A DNA stretch of 64,000 bases, from positions 248,001 through 312,000 of the forward strand of contig JAHBXC010000001.1 of assembly GCA_019636675.1 (NCBI GenBank). Direction: 5' to 3'. A program made the translations under genes and the position numbers. The first letter of the stretch is position 1; each line of letters starts with the position of its first letter. The notes under the pieces were generated by a model that was not told where the DNA came from, made no database searches, and worked only from the letters and a program-made list of their open reading frames with translations. Origin of the DNA: Phycisphaeraceae bacterium (lineage in GTDB: Bacteria > Planctomycetota > Phycisphaerae > Phycisphaerales > UBA1924). This document shows, piece by piece, positions 1 to 9,500 of the stretch.

Positions 1-1
1 G

Positions 2-358
2 GGCAAAATGGTGTTCCTGACCGGGCCCGCGACCCGCGGCGATTCTGAGTTCGCAGTGCTCACCATGCTCGACTACAACCTCGGCGTCATCGTGGGCGAG
101 CGCACCGCAGGCGCCCCTGCGATGGCCGCGATCGGCGTGCTCCCCGGCGGGCTCGAGATCGCGTGGACCGGCATCGAGTCGCGCAGTCTGTCCGGGGAAG
201 AGATCTTCGGCCACGGCGTGCCGCCGAACGTCGAGGCGCCTCGCACGCGCCGCTCGCTCGCGGCCGGACGCGACGACGCCATCGACGCGGCGGTCCGCAC
301 GCTCGACGAGATCTTCGAGGCGATCCGCGGCGAGATCGACGCGCCGCCCGAGCCCTGA
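2..358 (+). CDS. S41-family peptidase, C-terminal part (truncated by window start)
   Basis: The frame is open from base 2, so this is the last 118 residues of a protein that begins before the window. The segments VIVGERTAGA, LPGGLEIAWTG and GHGVPPNVEAPRT are typical of the end of the S41 (tail-specific/C-terminal-processing) protease domain, normally an exported serine protease. In active members the nucleophile lies in an S-x-x-E-x-F type motif; the matching stretch here reads TRGDSEF, so arginine seems to occupy the serine position, though this alignment is by eye. It ends 19 bp from the stop of the convergent M28 gene. The rest of the domain and any signal peptide cannot be seen. Confidence 0.7.
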   Translation, partial: GKMVFLTGPATRGDSEFAVLTMLDYNLGVIVGERTAGAPAMAAIGVLPGGLEIAWTGIESRSLSGEEIFGHGVPPNVEAPRTRRSLAAGRDDAIDAAVRTLDEIFEAIRGEIDAPPEP

Positions 359-377
359 GCACTCGCGCTTCGCGAAC

Positions 378-2510
378 TCAGTCCGAACGCAGCGCCAGCT
401 CGATCGCCATGTACAGCGTCGCGATCTGGTCGAAGGCCGCGTTGTACCTCGCGACGGCCCGATCGAGCGCCGCCTGATCGTCGTTCTCGACCGCTCGGCG
501 CAGCGTCGGCAGAGGCCACGCGGCGTACCCGCTCGTGTCGTCGGGGCCGATGTACAGGTTCCGGTGCCACAGCCCCTCGCTGTGCTGCGCCGGCACGACC
601 CACGACCGCTCCATCACACCGAGAATCCCGTTGATGCCGCGAACGCGATCGGCGTGGATCGACCCGGCAGCGAGTGCAGCCAGCAGTTTCGGCTCGACCT
701 CGCCGGCGCGCCGTTCGAGGAAAAGCGCACGCGCTTCGAGTCGCTCGGCGTCGAAGGACAGCCCGCGCTCCTCCGCCATCGCCGAGAGTCGCGCCAGGTG
801 CGCTCGGAAACTCACGAGGACCCGTCGCTGGTCGAGCGGCACGATGTCCGCGTTCGCGAGGCGCGCCACGAGCGCGCCCGAGACCCGCGCGAGCTTCGCC
901 GCGGGTTCGTAGTCTGGCAGCACGAAGGTCTGGTACCAGTGCAGCGAGTCGTACACCGAGTGGTAGTTCGGCACGGGCGTCCCTCCCACGCCCAGTCCGG
1001 CGCTGGGGATTCCGGCGTGGAACAGGAACGCGGCGTGGTCGGAACCGCCTCCCATGTCGCCGATCCGCGGCGAGGCGTCCGCGCCGCCCTGCGCGCCGAT
1101 CCACTCGTCGAGCACCGTCGGCGCCTCGTCCTCGCCCATGCGTCCGAGCGCGGGGACCGCGTCCGCCGCGTCGGCAATGATCGGGCGCAGCGAGGGCCAC
1201 GCGCTCGCGTTGAACCGCGGCCCCGACACCGCGGCGTCGAGATTGATGTACGCGATCGCGTCGCGCGTCAGTCGCTGGAGGTGCTGCTCGACCCACTCGG
1301 TCGAGCCGATCAGCCCGTATTCCTCGGCGTCCCAGCCGACAAAGAGGACCGATCGCTTCGGGCGGAGCCCGTTCTTCGCGGCCTGAGCCATGGCACGCGC
1401 CGTCTCCATGACGACCATCATGCCCGCCGCCGGATCCCACGCGCCGTAGACCCACGCGTCGTGGTGGCAACCGACGACGACGAGCTTGTCCGGCTCATCT
1501 GCGCCGCGAAGCAGCCCGACGACATTCGCGATGCGCTTCACCTCGCGTGTCTGTTCGACCTTGAGGCGCACGCGCAGATCGTCTCCGCCGGTCAGCGCGT
1601 ACTCGAAGCCGAGCCCGCTCTGCCATTCCTGCGGCGCCGCCCTGCCCTTCATGCGCGAGAGGATCTCGCGCGCCGCGTCCCAGCCGATGGGCTGCACGGG
1701 GATCTTCGGGAGCCCCTCGACCTCCTCGATGGGGAGACGACGCGAGCCGGGCGTCGACGCCCAGCCCGGCGTGAGCGGATCGCCGCGAGTCTCGAGCGTC
1801 AGGATCGACCCGCGCTGGATCGTGGATCCGTTCGCCCAGACTCCGTCGGGATACTCCGCGCCGCGCGACGCGTCGGCCGGATCGGTGAACATGATCAGCC
1901 CGGCTGCGCCGGCGAGTTCGGCGTAATACGCCTTGTAGCCCCGGAAATTCCCGCCGAACCGCGCGAGCACGATCGCGCCGCGCACATCGACGCCCATCTC
2001 GGCGAGCTTCTCGAAATCCTGCTTGCGCCCGTAGTTCGCGTACACGACTCGCGCCGTCGCCTCGCCGCTGGCGCTGTAGGCGCTCCAGCCGATCTCCCGC
2101 TCGGCGACCGACGACCACGGGTCTTCCTCGAGCACGCGCTCGCGCACCGGGAGCGTCATACGCGTCGGCTGAACGATCTCGACCTCCGCGCTGATCGGCT
2201 CGGCCAGCAGGACATCAAACTCCGCGAGCGACGCCTCCAGCCCCATCTCGGTGAACTGATCGCGGACCCATCGCGCCAGACGCATCGAGCCGTCTGCCCC
2301 GGCGCGGTGCGGCTCAGCGGCGAGGCGCTCATGAAACGCGCGGAGCGAATCTTTGCTGACCGATCCGATCAACCCTCGCTCGTACGCGAGGTGCGCGTCC
2401 CATCGGGTGGGCGCGAAGCGCTCACGGGTGAACTTCGCGTCCTGCGCGATCGCGCCGGCGCACACCGATCCGAACAGGACCGCGCCCAGAACAACATCAG
2501 GAATCCGCAT
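378..2510 (-). CDS. Exported M28 peptidase of the glutamate carboxypeptidase II type
   Basis: A 710-residue zinc exopeptidase expected in the periplasm or outside the cell. The chosen ATG gives a signal peptide (MRIPDVVLGAVLFGSVCAGA, cleaved near IAQ) and follows an AAGGAGCGG ribosome-binding site; an upstream ATG would add an unlikely 30-residue leader. A protease-associated (PA) domain lies at about 155-290 and the M28 catalytic domain at about 320-570. Dinuclear-zinc residues match glutamate carboxypeptidase II: His349 (GCHHDAW), Asp359 (WDPAAG), the Glu396-Glu397 pair (WDAEEYG), Asp425 (INLDAA) and His517 (NYHSVYD). The rest looks like the helical dimerisation domain. It follows pfkB on the same strand after 58 bp and is probably cotranscribed. 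Family assignment is firm; the substrate (acidic peptides or other) is unknown. Confidence 0.9.
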   Translation of the reverse strand: MRIPDVVLGAVLFGSVCAGAIAQDAKFTRERFAPTRWDAHLAYERGLIGSVSKDSLRAFHERLAAEPHRAGADGSMRLARWVRDQFTEMGLEASLAEFDVLLAEPISAEVEIVQPTRMTLPVRERVLEEDPWSSVAEREIGWSAYSASGEATARVVYANYGRKQDFEKLAEMGVDVRGAIVLARFGGNFRGYKAYYAELAGAAGLIMFTDPADASRGAEYPDGVWANGSTIQRGSILTLETRGDPLTPGWASTPGSRRLPIEEVEGLPKIPVQPIGWDAAREILSRMKGRAAPQEWQSGLGFEYALTGGDDLRVRLKVEQTREVKRIANVVGLLRGADEPDKLVVVGCHHDAWVYGAWDPAAGMMVVMETARAMAQAAKNGLRPKRSVLFVGWDAEEYGLIGSTEWVEQHLQRLTRDAIAYINLDAAVSGPRFNASAWPSLRPIIADAADAVPALGRMGEDEAPTVLDEWIGAQGGADASPRIGDMGGGSDHAAFLFHAGIPSAGLGVGGTPVPNYHSVYDSLHWYQTFVLPDYEPAAKLARVSGALVARLANADIVPLDQRRVLVSFRAHLARLSAMAEERGLSFDAERLEARALFLERRAGEVEPKLLAALAAGSIHADRVRGINGILGVMERSWVVPAQHSEGLWHRNLYIGPDDTSGYAAWPLPTLRRAVENDDQAALDRAVARYNAAFDQIATLYMAIELALRSD

Positions 2511-2568
2511 CGACCGCTCCTTGAGTCGCCGCACGGGCGGCGGGTGAAAGCCCGGGCTGTCGCACAGG

Positions 2569-3519
2569 TTACCCGATGATGGCGGCGATGCGCTCGACAT
2601 CCGCTCGCCGGCACAGGGCCGTCCCCGAGGTGATGCAGGCCGCCGTTCCCGCCGCGAGGCCCAGGCGCACCGCCCGCGACATATCGCACCCTCGCGCGAG
2701 CGCGAGCACGACGCCTGCGACCATGCTGTCGCCCGCCCCGACCGTGCTGACCACCCGCACCGTGGGGGCGAGCACCCGCTCGCGAGATTTCGCGGTCACG
2801 AACAGCACGCCCCCTCCTCCCAGCGAGACCAGCACCGCCTCGCTCCCGCCCAGCGCCCGGAGCGACTCCGCCGCGTCGCCCAGCGCCGCGTCGTTCTCGA
2901 GCGCCCGGCCCGCGAACTGCTCGAGCTCGTGCTGGTTCGGCTTCAGGAGCGTGGCCCCCGCTTCTGCGGCGCGCTGAAGCCAGACACCGGACACATCCGC
3001 GATCACGCGGAGCCCGACGGCCTTGGCGGCGTGGGCGATCGTCATGAAGACATCTTCGGGCACCCCGTCCGGGAGCGAGCCGCTGACGACCAGGAACCCT
3101 TCGCTGGCCCGCCCGGCGAACGCCTCGCGCAGACTGCTCCCCACGCGCGCCAGATCGTCGGGCGTGAGCGTGGGCCCCGGCATGACGAACCTGTAGAGCG
3201 CGCCGGTGGCGCGAACGTTCACGGCGATGTTCTCCCGAGTCTCGCCCATGATTTCGACCGGGATATGCGTGACCGAGCAGCCCTCGACAAGATTTCGGAG
3301 GAGGTGGCCCGTCACGCCGCCGCAGGTGTAGACCGCCGTCGATTCGCCCCCCAGTTCGCGGATGACGCGTGAGACGTTCAGTCCGCCTCCTCCCGGCTCG
3401 CGCGTGGGCGAATCGCAGCGCAGCTTCCGCTGCGCCACGAGCCCGTCGACGGTCGTGGTCAGATCGATCGCCGGGTTGAGCGTGAGGGTGACGATCGGCT
3501 TCTGGGGTTGGGCGTTCAT
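2569..3519 (-). CDS. pfkB: 6-phosphofructokinase, PfkB type
   Basis: A 316-residue ribokinase-family sugar kinase, expected to phosphorylate fructose 6-phosphate (or a related phosphorylated sugar) with ATP in the cytoplasm. The N-terminal EPGGGGLNVSR sugar-binding motif, YRFVMPGP, the LLKPNQHELE motif and the ATP/anion-hole motif GAGDSM (261-266, catalytic Asp264) are all present. The order and wording of these motifs resemble E. coli PfkB closely, more than 1-phosphofructokinase FruK or tagatose-6-phosphate kinase, but those activities cannot be excluded from sequence alone. A TAGGAG ribosome-binding site sits just before the start. The M28 peptidase follows 58 bp downstream. Confidence 0.82.
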   Translation of the reverse strand: MNAQPQKPIVTLTLNPAIDLTTTVDGLVAQRKLRCDSPTREPGGGGLNVSRVIRELGGESTAVYTCGGVTGHLLRNLVEGCSVTHIPVEIMGETRENIAVNVRATGALYRFVMPGPTLTPDDLARVGSSLREAFAGRASEGFLVVSGSLPDGVPEDVFMTIAHAAKAVGLRVIADVSGVWLQRAAEAGATLLKPNQHELEQFAGRALENDAALGDAAESLRALGGSEAVLVSLGGGGVLFVTAKSRERVLAPTVRVVSTVGAGDSMVAGVVLALARGCDMSRAVRLGLAAGTAACITSGTALCRRADVERIAAIIG

Positions 3520-3599
3520 CTCCTACATCGTGCGCACCGCGTCGGCTCCGGGCAAGCGACGTCCGAATCCCCTGGTTCAACCCCGCGCCCCGGTTCTGC

Positions 3600-3605
3600 T
3601 ATAAA
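3600..3605 (+). promoter_or_regulatory. Candidate -10 element of the M14 peptidase gene
   Basis: TATAAA stands out in GC-rich sequence, 35 bases before the start of the M14 gene and inside the divergent pfkB/M14 spacer. The TTCAAC located 18 bases upstream is only a weak match to a -35 element. Confidence 0.35.
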
Positions 3606-3640
3606 CAGACCCCAGCCCCCCCACCGACGAGAACCTGACG

Positions 3641-6289
3641 ATGCCCAGAAGGCCCGCCTTACCCTGCTCACTCCTCGCGATCTCCCTCGCGCTGATCGCC
3701 GGGTGCGCATCCACGACGCCCTCATCGGCCCAGCCCCCTGCGCCCGAGCACGCGGCGCGAGGGGCGTCGGGCGTCCCGGCGAACCACTACGACTACTTCG
3801 GCGGCCTGCGCTTCGACGACGCCACCCCGCGACCCGTCGACACGATCGGGCACGAGATCGGCGAGCGGTTCACCCGCCAGCACCTGATGGCCGACTACCT
3901 GACCAGACTGGCCGCGCAGTCCGACCGCGTTCGCATCGAGCAGTACGGCCAGTCGCACCAGCGTCGCCCGTTGCACCTGGTGACGATCTCGTCCCCGAGG
4001 AACCTCGACCGCCTCGACGAAATCCTCGCGAAGAACCGCGAGCTGTTCGACCCTCGCGCCACGTCGGACACCCGCGCGCGACAGATCATCGAGACCAACC
4101 CGGCGATCGTGTGGTTCTCCTTCAACGTGCATGGCAACGAGGCGTCCTGCTCCGAGGTCGCGATGCAGGTCGCGTACACCCTCGCCGCCGGGCAGAACAA
4201 ACAGGTGCAGGACATCCTCGACAATGTCGTGCTCATCATCGACCCGCTCCTGAACCCCGACGGACGCGAGCGATATCTCTCGTTCTTCGACAACGCGGCC
4301 GGCGCCTCGCCCAACCCCACGCCGGCGACCGCCGAGCACGACGAGCCCTGGCCCAGCGGGCGCCCAAACCATTATCTCTTCGATCTCAACCGCGATTGGC
4401 TCTGGATGGTGCACCCCGAGTCGCGCTCTCGCATCGCGCGATTCGTGCGGCACAAGCCGCAGCTGCACATCGACTACCACGAGCAGGGCGCCGAATCGCC
4501 CTACTTCTTCGGCGCTGGCGACTCTCCGTACAACGCGAACATCCCGGCCGAGACCCGGGAGTGGCTCGACATCTACGGCAAGGCCAACGCCGCGGTCTTC
4601 GACGAGCGCGGGCTCGAGTACTCCACGCGCGAACGCTTCGATTACCTCTACCCGGGCTACGGCAAGGTGCTCCCGGTCTACCACGGGGCCGTCGGCCTGC
4701 TCACCGAGAAAGCCGGTCACGGTCGAGCCGGGCTGAGCATCATGGTCCGCGACCGGTACGAGTTGCTCCTGCGCGATCGTGTGCGCGACCACTTCCTGAC
4801 CGCGATGAGCTACCTCGAGACCACCGCCGAGAACCGCGTCGGGCAGCTCGAGCGTTTCCACCGCTTCGCCAAAGAAGCGATGACGCTCGCGCCCGACGAG
4901 CCGACCGCCTACCTCGTCACCACGGACACCGACCCCGCCATCCTGACGCGACTGTGGGATCTGCTCACGCCGCACGGCATCGAGATCCACTCCCTCGAAC
5001 GCGACGCCGAGGTCGCCGGGCTCATCGAGTACCGCGACGGCAAGACCCTCGACCCCCGCGCGATCGCCAAGGGCGCGTGGGTCGTGCGCGTCGATCAGCC
5101 GATGGGACGGCTCGTGCGCGTGCTCTTCGAGCGCGAGACGCACGTGGAGGACCCGGACACCTACGACATCACCGCGTGGTCCATGCCGATCGCCTTCGGG
5201 CTCGACGCGTACGCGATGACCGGGCGTGTCGAACTGCCCATGACGCGCCTCGAGAAATGGGACGCGCGCCGGGGCGAAACCACGGGCGACGGCCGCGCGG
5301 CGCTCGTTGTCAACGCCAGCCAGCACGCGTTCCCCCTCGCCGCGAGCGCCGCGGCCCGCCACGACCTCTTCGGTCGCGTCGCGGCCCGCGCGTTCACGCT
5401 CGAAGACCAGCGTTTTTCGGCCGGGTCGCTCATCTTCGCGACGTCGCGCAACGACTCCGGCGCCCTCGACGCCTTCGCCGCCGAGATCAACGGCGCGGGG
5501 CTGAACGCGCACCGCGCCGGCGCAGGCATCCCCAGCGACGGCCCGGCGCTGGGCGCCGACATGAACCGCTACTTCGTCAAGCCCAGAGCGCTGCTGCTGA
5601 GAGGCCCGCAGTTCAGCTCGCTGTCCTTCGGGCAGCACTGGCACCTGTTCGATGTGGACACGCCCATCCCCTACGACGCCGTCAACGCCGACTCGATCGG
5701 CTCGGTGAAGTGGGACCTCTACACCGCGCTCGTCCTCCCAGAGTCCTCGCAGCTCGGGCGTGTGTTCGAAGGGGCCCGGCTCGACGCGCTCAAGTCCTGG
5801 GTCCGGTCGGGGGGCGTGGTCGTCGCCAGCGGTTCCTCGGCGGTCTGGGCCAGCCGAACGCTGCTCGATCTCAAGTTGGACGAGCCCGAACGCGACGAGA
5901 CGAAGCTCAGCGAACTCTCCTGGGAGGAGCGTCGCCTGCGAGCCATCGACAACCGGGTCTCGGGCGTGCTGCTCCGCGCCGCGGTCGATCAAACCCACCC
6001 GATGGCGTCCGGCGCCCCAGCGTGGTTCGGCCTGATCAAGCGTGGTGCGAACACCCTGCCGATCGGCGACAGCGGCTCCGCCGTCGCCCGGTTCGAGAGC
6101 CCGGCGCTCGTGAGCGGGCTGATCAACGAGCGCAACGCCGCCCGCTTCGACGGCTCCCCGGCGATCACGCACCACCGGCTCGGCCGGGGTTCGGTGATCT
6201 GTTTCGCCGACGACCCCACCTTCCGAGGCTTCAACCACGCCGGCGCCCGGCTGCTCCTCAACGCGATCATCTTCGGCCCATCGATGTGA
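3641..6289 (+). CDS. M14-family zinc carboxypeptidase lipoprotein
   Basis: An 882-residue exported metallopeptidase. The N-terminus is a lipoprotein signal with lipobox LIAGC (Cys22), so it should be anchored to a membrane. The M14 domain spans roughly 60-390: zinc ligands His164 and Glu167 (HGNEASC) and His280 (DYHEQG), the NPDGRERY and FDLNRDW segments, and a late catalytic glutamate in LLTEKAGHG (Glu356). The C-terminal part (about 635-880) contains LPESSQLGR, LKSWVRSGGVVVASG and related strands that look like a class-I-glutamine-amidotransferase-like fold, as in large M14 proteins of this type; no catalytic cysteine is evident there. It probably trims peptides outside the cytoplasm. The substrate is unknown. 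Confidence 0.88.
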   Translation: MPRRPALPCSLLAISLALIAGCASTTPSSAQPPAPEHAARGASGVPANHYDYFGGLRFDDATPRPVDTIGHEIGERFTRQHLMADYLTRLAAQSDRVRIEQYGQSHQRRPLHLVTISSPRNLDRLDEILAKNRELFDPRATSDTRARQIIETNPAIVWFSFNVHGNEASCSEVAMQVAYTLAAGQNKQVQDILDNVVLIIDPLLNPDGRERYLSFFDNAAGASPNPTPATAEHDEPWPSGRPNHYLFDLNRDWLWMVHPESRSRIARFVRHKPQLHIDYHEQGAESPYFFGAGDSPYNANIPAETREWLDIYGKANAAVFDERGLEYSTRERFDYLYPGYGKVLPVYHGAVGLLTEKAGHGRAGLSIMVRDRYELLLRDRVRDHFLTAMSYLETTAENRVGQLERFHRFAKEAMTLAPDEPTAYLVTTDTDPAILTRLWDLLTPHGIEIHSLERDAEVAGLIEYRDGKTLDPRAIAKGAWVVRVDQPMGRLVRVLFERETHVEDPDTYDITAWSMPIAFGLDAYAMTGRVELPMTRLEKWDARRGETTGDGRAALVVNASQHAFPLAASAAARHDLFGRVAARAFTLEDQRFSAGSLIFATSRNDSGALDAFAAEINGAGLNAHRAGAGIPSDGPALGADMNRYFVKPRALLLRGPQFSSLSFGQHWHLFDVDTPIPYDAVNADSIGSVKWDLYTALVLPESSQLGRVFEGARLDALKSWVRSGGVVVASGSSAVWASRTLLDLKLDEPERDETKLSELSWEERRLRAIDNRVSGVLLRAAVDQTHPMASGAPAWFGLIKRGANTLPIGDSGSAVARFESPALVSGLINERNAARFDGSPAITHHRLGRGSVICFADDPTFRGFNHAGARLLLNAIIFGPSM

Positions 6290-6546
6290 CCAGCACGGAT
6301 TCCCTCGCCCGGGCGGCGTAACTTTCCTCTCTGGCGCCCGACCCGAACCCCAACCCGTCAGGCGATCCCGCCAGGCGTCGCCGCTCCCGGAAACGATCGC
6401 GCAGACCGAATCGCGACGGCGCCCTCCCTGCGCCCGCCGGAGCCCCGACCGGGCCCGACGCGCCCACGAAACCGCCGCCGCGCGGCCCATCGCTCCCCAA
6501 CGCGCCGCGCCTGCTCGCGGATCTCCGCGCCGCGCTCCCGCGCTGC

Positions 6547-9500
6547 ATGGGCGCCGACAGGCCCCGGCTCGCGTCGCGCCTGAAGGGGCTCGAGCGCTCG
6601 ATGCGCGAGGGCTCGCTCAACCCGGGCGCCCTCGACTCCGTACGCAGGGGCGTCGAGCGATCGGTCGCGCTGCGCGAGCGACGACTGCGCGCCAGGCCGC
6701 AGCGCATCCTCTACCCGACGGAGCTCCCCGTCGTCGAACGGCGCGAGGAGATCGCCGCCGCCATCCGCGATCACCAGGTCGTCGTCGTCTGCGGCGAGAC
6801 GGGCTCGGGCAAAACAACGCAGCTGCCCAAGATCTGTCTCGACCTCGGCCTGGGCATCGACGGGCTGATCGGGCACACGCAGCCCCGGCGCATCGCGGCG
6901 CGCACCGTCGCGGCCCGCATCGCGGAGGAACTCCGCGTCCCGCTGGGCACGACGGTGGGCTACAAGATCCGCTTCACCGACGAAGCACGCGACGACACGC
7001 TCGTCAAACTCATGACCGACGGCGTGCTGCTCGCCGAAACGCAGAACGATCCGGATCTCGAGCGCTACAGCGCGATCATCATCGACGAGGCGCACGAGCG
7101 CAGTCTGAACATCGACTTCCTGCTCGGATACCTGCGCCAGCTCCTGCCGCGACGGCCGGACCTGAAGGTCATCATCACCAGCGCAACGATCGACCCTCAG
7201 CGATTCGCCGACCACTTCGGCGGCAGCGAGGGCCCGGCGCCGATCGTCATGGTCTCGGGGCGCACGTACCCGGTCGAGGTCCGCTACCGCCCCCCCACCG
7301 ACGGCGATTTCGGTGACGTCGACGCGCAGGGCGTGAGCGAGCTGGACCTGCAGGACGAGATCCTGCACGCCGTCGAAGAGCTCGCGCACGAGGGGCCCGG
7401 CGACATCCTCGTGTTCCTGTCGGGCGAGCGCGAGATCCGCGAGACCGCCGACTCGCTGCGCGACCGGTACGTGAACAGGCACCCGCAGACCGAGGTGCTG
7501 CCCCTCTACGCGCGACTGTCGACGCAGGAGCAGCAGCGCGTCTTCGAGCCACACCAGAACCGGCGCATCGTGCTGGCGACCAACGTCGCGGAGACCTCGC
7601 TGACGGTGCCCGGGATCCGGTACGTGATCGACCCGGGCTTCGCGAGGATCAGCCGCTACTCGCCGCGCACGCGCGTGCAGCGACTCCCGATCGAGAAGAT
7701 CTCGCAGGCGTCGGCGAACCAGCGGTCGGGCCGGTGCGGTCGCGTCGCGCCGGGCGTCGCGATCCGCCTGTATTCCGAGGAAGACTTCGCGGCGCGTGCG
7801 CCCTTCACCGATCCCGAGATCCGGCGCACCGATCTGGCGAGCGTGATCCTCACGATGCGCGCCCTGCGTCTCGGGCAGCCATCCACTTTCCCGTTCATCG
7901 ACCCGCCCGAGGGCCGGTTCGTGCGCGAGGGCGAGGAGACGCTGCGCGAGCTCCACGCTCTCGACGAGCGCAACGATCTGACCGACATCGGGCGCACGCT
8001 CGCGCGCCTGCCCGTGCACCCGCGCATCGGGCGGATGCTCGTCGCGGGCGACGAGATGGGGTGCCTGGACGAGACCCTCGTGATCGCGTCGTTTCTCAGT
8101 GCGCAGGACCCGCGCGAACGTCCTCGCGACCGACAGGACGACGCGGCGGCCGCCCACGCGAAGTTTGCCGACGCCGATTCAGACTTCGTCTCCATCCTGA
8201 ACCTCTGGAAGTTCTGGCGTCATCTCGCCGAGACGCTCTCGTCGAGCAGGCTGCGCAAGGCCTGCCGCGAGTCGATGCTGTCGTTCGTGCGGATGCGCGA
8301 GTGGCAGGACGTTCACCGCCAGCTCAAGGACCTGGCGCACGAGCTGGGGCTGCGGATCAACGAGAAGCCCTGCGACCCCGGCAGCGTGCACACGGCCCTG
8401 CTGACGGGCCTGCTCACGAGCGTGGGGCGGAAGGGGGAGGACGGCTTCGAGTACGCCGGCACGGGCGGGAACAAGTTCGCGATCCACCCCGGGTCGAACC
8501 TCTACCAGAACCGGCCCAAGTGGGTCGTCGCCGGCGAGCTGGTGCGCACGACGCGCCTCTACGCGCGCACCGCGGCGCGCGTGCAGCCCGAGTGGATCGA
8601 GCGCGCCGGCGCCCACTTGCTGACGCGCCAGCACTCCGACCCGTACTGGGACCCTGAGCGAGCGAAAGTGTTCGCGTTCGAGAAGGTGTCGCTCTTCGGG
8701 CTGGTGCTCGTCGAGCGCCGCCGCGTGGACTTCGGCTCGGTCGATCCGCGCCAGGCGCGCGAGATCTTCATCCACCACGCGCTGGTCGAGTCAGAATTCG
8801 CGACCGACGCGAAGTTCGCCCAGCACAACGCCCGCCTGATCGAGGACATCCGAGATTCCGAATCGCGCCTGCGCCGGCGAGACCTGCTCGCCGACACCTC
8901 GGCCCGCTTCGCGTTCTTCGACGCGCGCGTCCCCGCCCATGTGTGCAGCGGCGAGAAGTTCGAGTCCTGGCGGCGCCAGGCCGAACGCGACAACCCGCGA
9001 CTGCTCTACATGACACGCGCCGACCTGCTCTCGCGCGTCGGCGCCGAGGCTCTCGGCGCCTTGTACCCCGACCACCTCGACCTGTTCGGCGAGCCCCTGT
9101 CGCTCGAGTATGTCTTCGAGCCCGGCGACGAGGCCGACGGCGTGACGCTGGTCGTCCCCATCGACCTGCTCCACCGCCTCGAACCAACGCCCTTCGAGTG
9201 GCTCGTGCCCGGCATGATCGAGGAGCTGATCGGCGAGCTCATCCGAACGCTCCCCAAGGGGGTTCGCAAGAGCATCGGGCCGACCCCCGACGCGACCGGC
9301 GCGATCCTGGGCATGCTCCGATTCCGCGAGGGCTCGTTCCTCGAGCAACTCGCGTCGGCCCTGCGCGAGGTCCGCGGCGCCCCGGTCGAGCCCGCACAGT
9401 TCGACCGGTCGCAGCTCCCGGCGCACCTGCGGATGCGATACCGCGTGATCGACGGGAAGCACCGCTCGCTCGACGCCGGGCGCGACCTCGCCGATCTGCA

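Noticed and set aside
564-2579. Plus-strand frame opposite the M28 peptidase gene
   Set aside because: Shadow of an intact GCPII-type gene on the other strand.
6286-6321. GTG overlapping the M14 stop as the hrpA start
   Set aside because: The frame is interrupted by TAA at 6319-6321 before reaching the helicase sequence.
3722-6490. Long minus-strand open frame opposite the M14 peptidase gene
   Set aside because: The plus strand encodes a full M14 peptidase with all zinc ligands; the antisense frame is low-complexity (Arg, Gly, Val, Glu) and lacks any motif.
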